From Aspidiotus rigidus (taxonomy: Eukaryota > Arthropoda > Insecta > Hemiptera > Diaspididae): 64,000 nt of DNA. The position numbers and the translations under genes are program-made. Below, piece by piece: positions 46,301-57,277 of this stretch. The stretch spans positions 21,901,501-21,965,500 of the forward strand of contig JAVHKY010000003.1 in the NCBI GenBank assembly GCA_035079385.1, read 5' to 3'. A model generated the notes under the pieces. That model was not told where the DNA came from, made no database searches, and saw only the letters and a program-made list of their open reading frames with translations. Positions within the stretch are counted from its first letter, which is position 1. Each line of letters opens with the position of its first letter.

Positions 46301-46430
46301 ACGGGTAGACCGTCAAAATTACAGTACGGCATAAGGGGAGTGAGCGAACGCTTCCTTAAGGAAGTTGAACGAAACGCAGGACCTGTTCTATGAGTCAAAT
46401 TGGTTTTTGTATTAAGAATTCAAGGAAGTC
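43301..46430. other. 3.1-kb AT-rich stretch with no supported gene
   Basis: Several short frames (43407-43619, 44299-44535, 45869-46150) lack domains and splice context. Around 45990-46095, TCGAC-containing words recur (AGGTCGACTcttataATCGACCT forms a near hairpin near 46060-46085). At 46150-46390 the minus strand has a faint likeness to a LINE tail, too weak to call. Confidence 0.4.
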
Positions 46431-46436
46431 TGGATC

Positions 46437-46697
46437 TAGTATAAAACTAGTACGAAGGAGGCCTAGACCAAGTATAAGCCTAGTATAAAGTGCTGAGTAT
46501 ACTGCATGGGGAGGAAGAAGAAAGGTAGGAACGCTTGAGTAAGTCATCAGTGACCTTGACCTACTTTAGAGAGAGTTAGTATAAATGAGGCCTAGACTTA
46601 GTATCAGCCTAGTATAAAATTAGTATACCGCAGGAGCGGAGGAAGAGGGGTGGGAACGCCTAATGATGTTATCGGTAACCTTGACCTATTGTAGGAG
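46437..46697 (+). repeat. Two tandem ~130-bp units with GCCTAGTATA words
   Basis: Unit 1 (about 46437-46571) and unit 2 (about 46573-46697) share AGGCCTAGAC..AGTAT..GCCTAGTATAAA, GGAACGC and TGACCTTGACCTA in the same order. No coding content. Confidence 0.75.
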
Positions 46698-47468
46698 CTT
46701 AAAAATTTTTTTGAATAGACCCTGTCACGTGACGATCTGATTTCGTCATAGGCCAGTTTTTGCCCGACGACATACGACAAATTTTTCACCCTCCGCCCTG
46801 CCTCCTAAACAGGTTCCCTGTTCCTCCTCCTATCATATATTATGGCTCGACAGTCGAAATTTTTTCAAACCCTCCTTTCTATCATATACTATATAGCTCA
46901 TCAAAATTTTTACAAGAAACCTGTTCTATGTTTTTTTTTTTTTTTGAAAACTTTGCCATCGGTCGTCCAACGTCTGACGTCCGGGCAAAATAGACTGAGA
47001 GAAATTTTGCTTCTTTTCTTGAACTATATACCGGGGTGAGCAAAAGTCACGCAACGCTGTCTGATTTTTTCGTACCCACCCCTACCTCTACAAATTAAAA
47101 TACTTATTATTATTAAATAATTAATGTTACTAAAAAATCTAATTTAATTATCGAATATCTTGGCAATCATAATTATTATAAATTATTGATCCTATACATA
47201 AATATATTATTGATTTAAATATAGCATGAATGATCATATAACTAAAATGTGTTAATATATAATTATATTAATTATTAAAAAATATATATATATATTAAAC
47301 TTAAATTATTTATTGTTGATAAAGCGATTAATTTTTTTATATAAAAAATAGATAGGTCTAATATTAAAATTCTACATTGAAGAATTCCAATTATTAAATG
47401 ATATTCAATTAATTTTAAATTTTAAAAATTTAAATACCGAAAAATGAAATATACTCCAACTGGTAACT

Positions 47469-48962
47469 AAATGAACTAAAGAAAAAATGGGCAAAGGAGC
47501 AATTATCGCCTTAGTCAACTAGGTATAAATTTGAAGGAAATCGCGATCTTTTTATAAGAAAGACAAAATATAAATAAATAGGTAATTAATAGTATACCTA
47601 ATTAAAATTTAATAATTTTAGAAAAAGTGAAAAAATAAAAAATAATCATTAAAATTAAAATATCTCCCAATCGATTAAATAATATTATGACCAAAATTCT
47701 TATTTTTATACTAATAATATAATTATTATAATAAATAATTAATAAAAAAGATGAGGGGACTGATGTGGGGTGGACTTGAATTTATTTATTTAATTAATAA
47801 TTAATTAATTAATTAATTAATTAATATATTTATTTTATTTACTTACTTATCTATCAAATTTATTAATTTAATTTTTTATTTGTTTATTCATTCATCTCAT
47901 TATTTATTTAGTTTCTTTCTTTCTTTGATAGGACTCGGAGATCAAAATCTTAACAGGGAACGTGGTCTACGGTTTTTTTTTTTTTTGAAAATTAACCATC
48001 CGTCGTCCTTTGAGGTAAGGATTTGAAATAAGTGTTGAATGGAGATATAGGAGAGACAAGGGCTATTTTGGCATTATTTGCTCAAGATGAAGAGAGGTGA
48101 ACTTGAAAAATACTACAGAGATTGAAATAAGTTATACAATGTTATTCTTTCCAGAATATTAGTTTTTTCCCCTCTTTTCTCTGCAAGGGAAATATTATTT
48201 GTAAATGAGAAAAATTCTAAAAATATAAATGAACTAAAGAAGAAATGGGCAAAGGAGCAATTATCGCTTTAGTCAACTATAAATTTGAAGGAAATTGCGA
48301 TCTTTTTATAAGAAAAACAAAATATAAATAAAATAATTAATATTATAATTAAAATTTAATAATTTTAGAAAAAGTAAAAAAATAAAAAATAATCATTAAA
48401 ATTAAAATATCTCCCAATCGATTAAATAATATTATGACCAAAATTCTTATTTTTATACTAATATAATTATTATAATAAATAATTAATAAAAAAAGATGAG
48501 GGGACTGATGTGGGGTGGACTTGAATTTATTTATTTAATTAATAATTAATTAATATATTTATTTTATTTACTTACTTATCTATCAAATTTATTAATTTAA
48601 TTTTTTATTTGTTTATTCATTTATCTCATTATTTATTTAGTTTCTTTCTTTCTTTGATAGGACTCGGAGATCAAAATCTTAACAGGGAACGTGGTCTACG
48701 GTTTTTTTTTTTTTTTGAAAATTAACCATCCGTCGTCCTTTGAGGTAAGGATTCGAAATAAGTGTTGAACGGAGATATAGGAGAGACAAGGGCTATTTTG
48801 GCATTATTTGCTCGAGATGAAGAGAGGTGAACTTGAAAAATACTACAGAGATTGAAATAAGTTATACAATGTTATTCTTTCCAGCATATTAGTTTTTTTC
48901 CCCCTCTTTTCTCTGCAAGGGAAATATTAGAATTTATAAATGAGAAAAATTCTAAAAATATA
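47469..48962 (+). repeat. Tandem duplication of a ~750-bp AT-rich unit
   Basis: Unit 1 (47469-48226) and unit 2 (48227-48962) are highly similar from AAATGAACTAAAG to GAGAAAAATTCTAAAAATAT. Each contains (TTTA)n tracts, a poly(T) run and CCATCCGTCGTCCTTTGAGG. In unit 2 a 28-codon frame MGKGAIIALVNYKFEGN... (48245-48331) is open; in unit 1 a 4-nt difference breaks it. The sequence 47040-47468 is AT-rich without features. Confidence 0.9.
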
Positions 48963-49365
48963 AAACAAGGTTTCTGGCAATCACTGTCGAATTCTATTGT
49001 TTTAGGGAATTTTCGTCCGCGAGCGCGAGCGAGGTTGATGACGTCACGGGGAGGGGAGGGAGACTTGGAAAAATTTCTACCTCCGAGCTGTACATGATAG
49101 GAGGGGGACTTGGAAAGATGACGGCAGTTGTCACGTCATGATTTTCAGGACTTAGAAAAACTTCAGGCTCTAGGGGACTCAGGACAGCGAGTTCCTCGCT
49201 GCCATCGGAGGCCTGCAATGGCATCTAATTTTTTAAAAACGTTATATCACCTGGAACACTCTACCGTCAAATGAAACGAAATGTATGGGATTGTGATAGA
49301 AAATTTTCAAATTGTACTGTTCTGTCTCAATAAGCACTTCTTCTATTGTTTTTGGTCTGGAAAAC
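48963..49365. other. Intervening DNA with a short palindromic GC patch
   Basis: ATGACGTCACGGGG (near 49038) and TTGTCACGTCATGA (near 49129) are inverted relatives. GGGACTTGGAAA-type text here matches text inside the inverted-repeat element at 35.9 and 42.3 kb and near 62.2 kb. No gene. Confidence 0.4.
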
Positions 49366-49378
49366 TTTAAATTTCAAT

Positions 49379-50203
49379 TGGAACAAGAAAAGACTGGCTT
49401 TATTCTCCACATAAGTTTATAAAATCGAAGTTTGACGTTTATCCTTTTTCTTTCATTAATAACGTAATTAAAACTCCTCTTGTTAGGTCTACTCGGATAA
49501 CCCAAAAGAAAAGATTCTTCTCTATACCCTACATAGGAAAAAGCAGTACAATCATACGTAAGCACTTGCTTACTCTTGACCCTGATGTTAGTATATCTTT
49601 CGGTAACCACAACACCAGCAGAGAAATGTTTTTCTCCCACACTAAAGATAAAGTCCCTGTGGAAAAAAGATCTGGTGTTGTCTATTCTATCCCCTGTTCT
49701 GGATGCCCCAGTACTTATGTGGGTGAAACTCGCCAGTTGCTTAAATGTCGAGTTAACCAACATAAGAATGATGTCAAGAATCGTAGTGATTGTACGGCTT
49801 TATCCTCCCACTCTCTTGGCACTGGTCATCAGTTTGACTTTCCCAAGACAGTGATCGTAGGAAGAGAAGACAATGATAAAAAGAGGAAAATTTTGGAAAT
49901 TGTCAATATTATTAAAAGTAAGAATACGGTCAACTTTAAAACCGATACAGGCGACCTAGCGAATGTTTATTCTAATGTCATCACATCGAACGGGTGAGTC
50001 AGCTACAATTTTCGTCTGGCTCATCTGTTCGTTGTGCTTTCACCTTTTTCTCTGTTTTTGCCTGTCAGTTTTATTCTAGTTTCTGATGAAGAAGCGTGTG
50101 CTTCGAAACGTCAAACTTCGATTTTATAAACTTATGTGGAGAATAAAGCCAGTCTTTTCTTGTTCCAATTAATTTTTTCTCTCCACGGTTAAATCCTTTT
50201 GTA
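49379..50203 (+). mobile_element. Penelope-like fragment (PLE-3) bounded by 65-bp inverted repeats
   Basis: AATTGGAACAAGAAAAGACT and the following 45 bp (49376-49440) recur exactly inverted at 50106-50170. A 13-bp direct repeat, TTTAAATTTCAAT, lies at 49366-49378 and 50204-50216 and may be the target duplication. Between them is only the end of a PLE protein with a GIY-YIG domain. It is of a different family from PLE-1. Confidence 0.8.
49500..49997 (+). pseudogene. C-terminal GIY-YIG endonuclease of a Penelope-like protein
   Basis: The frame reads RFFSIPYIGKSSTIIRKHLL, then KRSGVVYSIPCSGCPSTYVG (the GIY-YIG core with its CxxC-type insert), ETRQLLKCRVNQHK and SSHSLGTGH. It ends VITSNG-stop. 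The reverse transcriptase half is missing, so this is a 5'-truncated copy. The frame from 49530 to the stop is undamaged, suggesting a recent insertion. Confidence 0.85.
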
Positions 50204-50216
50204 TTTAAATTTCAAT

Positions 50217-50379
50217 ACATAATGAGAAGCTAAAATGCTCGAAACTAATGAAGGCTATTAGATCAGTATTCGCTTCATAGGGGCCATAATTTTTTACCGC
50301 GTGAAAAAATAATATTATGCGTCCCAGATTTTTTTTTACAGGGAACCTGTTTTATCGGAGGGTATTTTGATACTGCATA
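50217..50379. other. Short spacer, nothing recognised
   Basis: Spacer between PLE-3 and the minisatellite. No frame or repeat is supported. Confidence 0.3.
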
Positions 50380-50825
50380 TTAAGCCTAGTTAGTACTCGT
50401 ATAAGCCTAGTTATAGTGTATATCAAGCCTAGTATAACAAAGGCTAAAATTTGAAATTTTTAGGCTAGTCATTATAGGCCTAGTATAGTATATTAGGCCC
50501 AGTACAATGAGGGCTGGAGTTTGAGATTTTTTAGGCTACGTATTATAGGCATAGTACGGTCTATTAGGCGTAGTAAAATGAAGACTACGGTTTGACATTT
50601 TCCAGGCTACTTCTTATAGGTCTAGTATAGTATATTAGGACTACTATAATGAAGGCTAAAGTTCAAAATTTTTTTTATAGGCCTAGTATGGTATATCAGA
50701 CCCAGTATAATGTAGGCTAAAGTGTAAAATTTCTTAGGCTAGTTATTATAAACCTACTATGGTATATTGGGCTTAGTATAACGAAAGCTAAAGTTTGTCA
50801 TTTTTCAGGCTACGTATTACAAATC
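50380..50825 (+). repeat. Minisatellite of ~75-80-bp units with AGGCCTAGTATAGTATATTA
   Basis: About six diverged units each contain (G/C)CCTAGTAT(A/G), TATATTAGGCCCAGTA, AATGAAGGCTAAAGTTT and TTTTTAGGCTA(C/G). GCCTAGTATA words link it to repeats at 16, 46 and 63.8 kb. Confidence 0.85.
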
Positions 50826-50869
50826 ATCTCAATTCTTTTACATGTATTTTGTTTTTCTACTTTATTAAT

Positions 50870-50947
50870 ACTTTATTAAATACTAAGTTTATGTAAAAGC
50901 AGAACTATCTGCCGAGCAAATAGCCCTTAGCGCAGCTGCATTGCTCG

Positions 50948-50978
<31 letters not shown>

Positions 50979-50980
50979 CT
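50870..50980 (+). repeat. LINE 3' tail with stem-loop and poly(A), isolated
   Basis: CGAGCA (50913-50918) pairs with TGCTCG (50942-50947). The loop resembles those of the LINEs at 4265 and 56520, and a 28-base poly(A) follows. No upstream LINE coding sequence remains, so this is an extreme 5' truncation or a SINE sharing the tail. Confidence 0.7.
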
Positions 50981-53374
50981 AGAAGTATAGTTTATTTTTA
51001 TCTTCCTTTTTATTATGATATATTTTTATTTATTTATTCTATTATTATTGTATTTTTTTACAAGATGAGGAATCGAACTTTTTGAAGGGAAAAAATGTAG
51101 TACAAAAAATTAAATCGTGAAATGAGGACCATTCACATATCAGCGTTGAGTTCTATTACTTTCAATTTAAAGATAAGTGTACCCTATATCAATTCAGAAA
51201 GTAAAAAGTTGTGACATACCGGTATTTAAATTATATTAATTGGTTTCCATTGGGACAGTGATTTTTTGTTTTAAATATAATTTTGTGAGTGAGTAGAAGT
51301 TCAAAAAATTCAAGATGAGTTATTATTCAAGTTTAAAAACATCATTTCTCTCGATACTTTTTCCTTTTTTTTTTTTTTTTTAAATAAAAAATTCAAGTGT
51401 TTTTTTTTGTTCTTTTACAAGCATTGCATCTGCTCTTACAGGTTATTTGCTGGTTGGAATTTAGATTACAAACTTGAAGAGAGACAAATAATGAAGGTTG
51501 AGGATGTTTAATGTTAAAAGTAGAAGTTATAAGAGTAATCATTAATTTAAACAAATTTTCTTTAGTGTTTGTCGTGCGTGCAAATTTTACCGGAGTTATA
51601 AATTTCAAATGAATAGGAAGATGTAAATGTCAGACATTGTAATACACTTACCACCCACGAAAATTTTAATTCAAATCCCAATACCATCAATGGAACCAAA
51701 ACTCAATAAGAGACCACATTACGCAGCAGGGATTAAAGAAAATAATACGAATATTATGACCTAAAGCATCTCAATACAATTATGACAAAGTGAAAAAATA
51801 TATAGCACAGCACTACAATATTCCATTAAAAAAAAAAAAAAAATGTTAAAAAATAAATAAATAAAAATTTGGCACCTGGGTAGAATGATTTAAAAAAAAA
51901 AAAAGGTACTTAGGTGTCGAGCTTATGAATGGAACATTTTCAAGCTCTTCTAGCAAGGTACATAATAGCTTAGTTATGCAAGTAATTTAATTCCCGCTCA
52001 TTTAGATCAGCAGCTATTTAATGGTTATGGGTTGGATGGGTGACCAAAGTTTTAATCACTTAGACCGTAGCGATAAGCTACGATTTGTCGCGTCGCAGCG
52101 TTCCTTTAAAAAGTATGGCATCGCGTCAGTGCTTGACGCAGCGAAAGTATGGAAGTATCTTCGCCGCGAATAATCAACCCGAAACTTGTCAGAAGAGAAG
52201 ACTTGAAATTTTTAATTCCCAAACAGCACGCAAAGAAATTTCGAATTTTCCGAATCATCGATTTTATAGAAATCGATAATCGAAATGGAAACCGATCGTA
52301 ATCGATTATAAAAATCACAATTTTCCATCTCGTTGCAATTAACGTATCATTATAATCTTGCGACACATGATTAGAGTCCACGTTTTCAAATCAATTAACG
52401 TAAGAGACCTCTCAGGAGCTCCGGCAACCGTGAGTTTGTTTTCATTTCTGATGTGAACATTATTGATCATTTTTGTCGTTCATCACGATTTTCGGCTTCA
52501 TAGTGAGGATCTCTGTTGTAGTCTTGCGCTCTCTATTGAGAAAAAAATCTAGTAGGTAAATCAAAATGCAACATCCTTAGCGAGCTCAACATCGGAGATG
52601 ATGACTTGTAGACGTTCGCATTGTGCAAATCTAGTTAAGATGAATTTTTTTCTGATATATATGCGAGATTATTGCCATTGGAACGACTTCTTACCCCATC
52701 ATATTCCGAGTGTTCGTCGATAATCCGATACATTTTTATCCTTTTCTGTATGAAATTTATTGATTTAATTTGCTTTTTTGTAGATTTCACGCTACATTTA
52801 TGACGAATCGTGTCTGTCTCTAAGGTAATCATTAAAACGATTTTACGAGCGCGAGATCTTTATCCGTAATAGGTACATGCCACTGATGGTAAACGTAAGT
52901 TATTAGATTCAGTCTCTGACTAGTTGAAGTGTCGACGGTTGTATGGAAGTGGTACAGAAATAAACGCGATCGAATAGATTTCGTATCATCAATAAACCGG
53001 ATAGATCATTCGATTATGATTTATGCGAAAAGCGCGTGTCATACGCGATGACAGAGCTTTGTCCACCAACGGCTACAGCTTCATCACTTTTTCTCCCGCT
53101 CCCTCCTTTCCGGAATAGCTTTTACGCGTTGCTCGACCTATTCTGCCCATACGTATCACAGTGGCACTGCATCGAAGATAACGCGTAAACTAGTCGCCAG
53201 TACACATTTAAGTGGTTACCGGTACCAGTAATTTGCTTTTTCCTTGTCTTCGGATTTTACCTTTCGCGGACCAACGTAGCAGCGCACGCATTACCTTTTT
53301 ATTGTATGTGTGTATAAATATTATCGTACATATACAAAAATAATAACAAATCATGTTATAACAAACTGGTGGTG
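50981..53374. other. 2.4-kb stretch with no supported gene
   Basis: AT-rich DNA with poly(A)/poly(T) runs (51368-51385, 51828-51842, 51892-51904). The frame 52085-52279 has no domain. The stretch 53040-53290 is less AT-rich and lacks obvious coding sequence. Confidence 0.4.
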
Positions 53375-56319
53375 TGGAATAGAAAGTTACTGAAGAAAAG
53401 ATATCGCAGAGAACAAGAGTATTCTCTCTTCAAAGAAAAACCAACATTTACCGAATCAATTAAACGCAGAGGAAAAAAGAAACCAAATCAAGTTCCATGG
53501 TGATCAAATGAGATCCAGTTAGCCATTAAAAACCGCAAAAAAGCCCTCCGCACGTACAACTCCACTCGCACCCAATCCGACTTGATCCTATACAAAAAAG
53601 CCCGCGCGAAAGCAAGAGTTCTGATCCGTTCCGGTAAGAAACAGTCCTGGAGTACATTTGTAGCGGGGTTGAACCATCCTGTGTCTATCTCCACCATGTG
53701 GAGAGATATTAAAAAACTCACGGGTAATGGTTCTTTTCGTTCTATCAGTCAACTAAAAACAGATCACTCAATAACCTCAGACCCTCTACTCATCTCCGAA
53801 ATCCTAGCTAAACATTATACCTCAGTATCCTCCAACGCTAACTACGACTCCGACTTTTTAGAATACAAACTCCAACAAGAAAAATTTGATATATCTTTTG
53901 ATCCTCCTTCAAATGAACCTCTTCCATACAACCTCCCCATCTCCGAAAACGAATTATCGAATACTATAAATAAAAATCTGAGAAACGCCTCCCCCGGGCT
54001 TGACAACATTCACGCGGCCATGATAAAGAATCTCCATCCAAACTCGCTCACTTATCTTCTTTCTTTATTCAACTCTATTTTTTCACAAAACACCTATCCT
54101 ATCTTCTGGAAAACAGTCATCATTCTCCCCATATTGAAACCTGGCTCGGACCCTCCTCCCTGCCTCATATCGCCCCATAGCCCTTTCTAGCGTTCTTGGC
54201 AAATTATTTCAAAAAATTCTGAACAAAAGACTCTTGTGGTATCTAGAATCCAATAACATTCTCTCTCCCTTCCAATATGTCTTCAGAAACGGACGGAACA
54301 CTATACAACCCCTTTATGATCTCCAATCTCAAATCAACGATGTCACCGATAACAAATCCTCCCTATACTCTATCTTCTTTGATCTCCAAGAGGCCTTTCC
54401 CCGGGTATGGAGACACCTCATCTCTACCGAACTTTACGAAATTGGTCTCCGAGGCCACCTCCCTAACATCCTACAAACTTTTCTCAACGACAGAACCCTT
54501 CTAGTAAGAATCAATAACATAACCTCCCCTCCCCTTTCGGTCCAAAATGGAGTCCCTCAAGGAGAAGTCTTCAGTGTCTTACTTTTTCTAATAGCAATAA
54601 ATGATATCACCAAATGTGTAAACCCCCCTCACCCAGCGTCTTTTCGCTGATGACTATATTATCACTATCCGTTCAGCAAATCCGCAAAGAGCCCACAGAC
54701 TCCTACAGGATACCCTTAACTCAATCACTACATGGACATCAAAAAGAGGATTCAGATTTTCTTCCTCGAAAACCTACTCAGTTATTTTCAAAAAAAGAAA
54801 TCCTATCCCCTCCTTACCTCCTCTAATTCTACAAAACTTCCAAATCCCATCTCGTAACTACGGCAAACTTCTCGGCTTACATTTTGACCAAAAACTTACC
54901 TGGGCCACCCACATTAAAACCCTCAAAGCCAAATGCACACGCGCTCTGAACATAATAAAATACATATCTCATCCATCTAAAGGCTGCAACAGAAAGTTAC
55001 TCCTTCTTCTATACAAAAGTCTTATTCGCTCAAAATTAGATTATGGTTCCCCGATCTACAACACAGCAAAAAAAACCGTCCTTGCCTTACTCGACCCCAT
55101 TCAGACATCTTCTCTCAGGATTGCCCTGGGAGCTTATCGCACCAGCCCCAAACTTAGCCTATGTGCAGAAGCCCCAGATCCTCCCCTTCACTTTCGAAGG
55201 CTCATCCTAACCTCCAACTTTTTATCCTCTGTAGCACAATTCCCACAACTTCCAATCTTTAACCGAATCTTTCACCACAATCACAACCAATCCTCCACCA
55301 AACATATTCGCCTTCAATTCAATCACCTGATCAACAAACCGTTCACAGCACATCCCCTAGAACCCATATACACAACCTTCCCTCCTTGGACCTTCCCTCA
55401 ACCTAAAATACGCCTAGATCTCACAGAAATCCCAAAATCTGACAAACCTGGTTTTACCCAACATATCAACAAACTACTTCAAGAATACCCTGACCATTCA
55501 CTTCGCCTCACCGATGGGTCGAAAACATCTACTAAAGCAGCTTACGCATACTCCATCGACGGGGAAATATCTTCTCATCGCATCCGAAATATAGCCTCTA
55601 TTTCTACAGCCGAACTGATGGCCATTTTTTCCTGCCTTTCCCACCTCTCTCAACTACCCCCAAACGGTAAATTCATTATTCTCACTGACTCACTTTCTTC
55701 ACTCCACTCCCTTTCAGACGCATACAACTCTAACCCTATAATCCAACGCATCTTCCTCACACTACACACTTTGGAAACAATCAACACTCAAATTATCTTC
55801 ATATGGATCCCTGGACACACCAATTTCCCCGACCACGACGCAGTTGATCAAGCCGCTAAACAAACTACCTCCCTTAGTCAAATAACTGATAATTCACCCC
55901 TACCAACCCTAGATTACAAAAATTACTATCGTTCTCTCATCACACAATCATGGAACACTCTTTGGGAAAATCAAACAAATAATAAACTTCTCAGTATCAA
56001 AAAAATCCCGGTTCCTTGGGTATCCTCCATTCAAAACACAAAAAGAGAAGAAGTAATTCTCTCTCGTCTCAGAATTGGTCACACAAAAATTACTCACACC
56101 CACCTCATCAGTCCCTACATCCTAACCCCTCCCTCATGTCCCCACTGTCAAAAAGACAAATTAACAGTGGAACACTTTTTTTCATGCTTCAGACTTTTAC
56201 CCCTTCGCTCTTCTTCGGATACCTCCTCTTCACTCACCCAAGCACTCAAAAACAACCAGGACATCATTTCGAATACCCTACATTACCTAAGACAAACTGA
56301 CTTTTACGCTCACATCTGA
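53375..56319 (+). pseudogene. LINE ORF2: reverse transcriptase, RNase H and zinc tail
   Basis: The lesions are few. The conserved PWW motif reads PW-stop-S (TGA near 53502). One frameshift near 54150-54170 lies before YRPIALSSVLGKLF, and an extra C near 54625 lies before LTQRLFADDYIITI. From there the frame is open to 56319, about 560 codons. RT boxes: NASPGLDNIHA, FFDLQEAFPRV, NGVPQGEVFSVLLF and FADD. RNase H residues: LTDGSK, STAELMAI, ILTDSLSS and WIPGHTNFPDHD. The end is a Cys/His tail (PPSCPHC, LTVEHFFSC). It copies element RNA into DNA at a nick and RNase H removes the template. Confidence 0.9.
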
Positions 56320-56606
56320 ACACATACATCGACTATACCTCTACAACCTTCTACATACACACATTGTAAACTTTTACACACCATTACCTGAAGCAGTTAC
56401 ACTCGACATGTTATTCCATCCTCTTATCCTTCCTCACTTTTCCTTACTCTACCAACTTCCTTAAAACCTCCCTTTCTTATGTGTTATTTATAATATTACT
56501 TTCATAACTTTTGTAACGCCGAGCCAATAACCCTCGTGCAGCTCTAGTGCTCGTAAAAATAAAAAAAAAAATAAAAAATAAAAAAAAAAAAATGAAAAAA
56601 AAAAAA
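53375..56606 (+). mobile_element. 5'-truncated RNase H LINE (I/R1-type superfamily)
   Basis: The element starts inside the region between endonuclease and RT (WNRKLLKKRYRREQEYS) and runs through RT, thumb, RNase H and the zinc tail to a stem-loop 3' end (CGAGC 56520-56524, GCTCG 56549-56553) and an A-rich tail. It lacks ORF1 and the endonuclease. The target duplication was not found. Confidence 0.85.
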
Positions 56607-56617
56607 TAGTATATTAC

Positions 56618-56733
56618 ACGGCATGGCTCGAAAGTGTGTGTTTACATGGCGAGGACAATAGTTTGTGGAGCGAGCGCAGCGAGTGTAGCAAATGTCCGAG
56701 ACATGTAAACACACTTCGAGTTATGCCGTGTGA
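56618..56733. repeat. Large imperfect hairpin
   Basis: CACGGCATGGCTCGAAAGTG...TTTACATG pairs with CATGTAAACACACTTCGAG...ATGCCGTG. The loop contains TGGAGCGAGCGCAGCGAGTG, also seen in altered form at 42.3 and 63.5 kb. It may belong to the adjacent MITE. Confidence 0.75.
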
Positions 56734-56738
56734 GGTAC

Positions 56739-57010
56739 TTTTTTGTATACCCAAATCGAATTGAAACTTTCGAAGATGTTCCTTTGAAGTGATTCTCCTG
56801 ATTGTAGTCGATCATAGATCATATAACATACTAGATATACGATACATTTTACAACGGACATCTAGTGACGTCAAGCTAACATGACTTCTTTACATGCCAT
56901 GGCTTGTAAAATCCTTTACATACCGAGCGTTTCGCTTCATTAGTAAAGCAGTGCTTTCCGTGGAGTTAATCGCCATTGAAAGTTTCAGTTTCGATTTGGG
57001 TATGCAAAAA
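56739..57010. mobile_element. ~270-bp MITE with ~35-bp inverted repeats
   Basis: TTTTTTG(T/C)ATACCCAAATCGAA..TGAAACTTTC occurs at both ends in inverted orientation (left from 56739, right ending about 57010). No coding sequence. The target duplication is obscured by A/T runs. Confidence 0.75.
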
Positions 57011-57277
57011 AAAAAATTAAACGCAGGTTAAAAAGAAAGGGAGATGATGATAATACAAGAATAGCCAGTCGCTCAAAAATGAAATGAACCGATGCAGAGT
57101 CTTAAGTGTGACTGAAAGAGCTTTATCGCGGCAGTACCGCTAGGAGCTCGCGCGGTTTTAATGTAGAGAAGACACCAATTGAAAGTTGACTATTCGAATG
57201 AAATTAAAACACCATTATATGAAAAGCGAAATTGGTATCTTACCCATCATTATGTTATTAAATACATGGGTGAAATT

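Noticed and set aside
46150..46398. Minus-strand frame faintly like a LINE zinc tail (CNFDGLPVQDFFLLP)
   Set aside because: The likeness covers under 20 residues and lacks the Cys pair spacing; it cannot be told from chance.
52085..52279. 64-codon frame starting MSRRSVPLKSM
   Set aside because: No recognisable domain; it is overlapped by another frame and not supported by splice signals.
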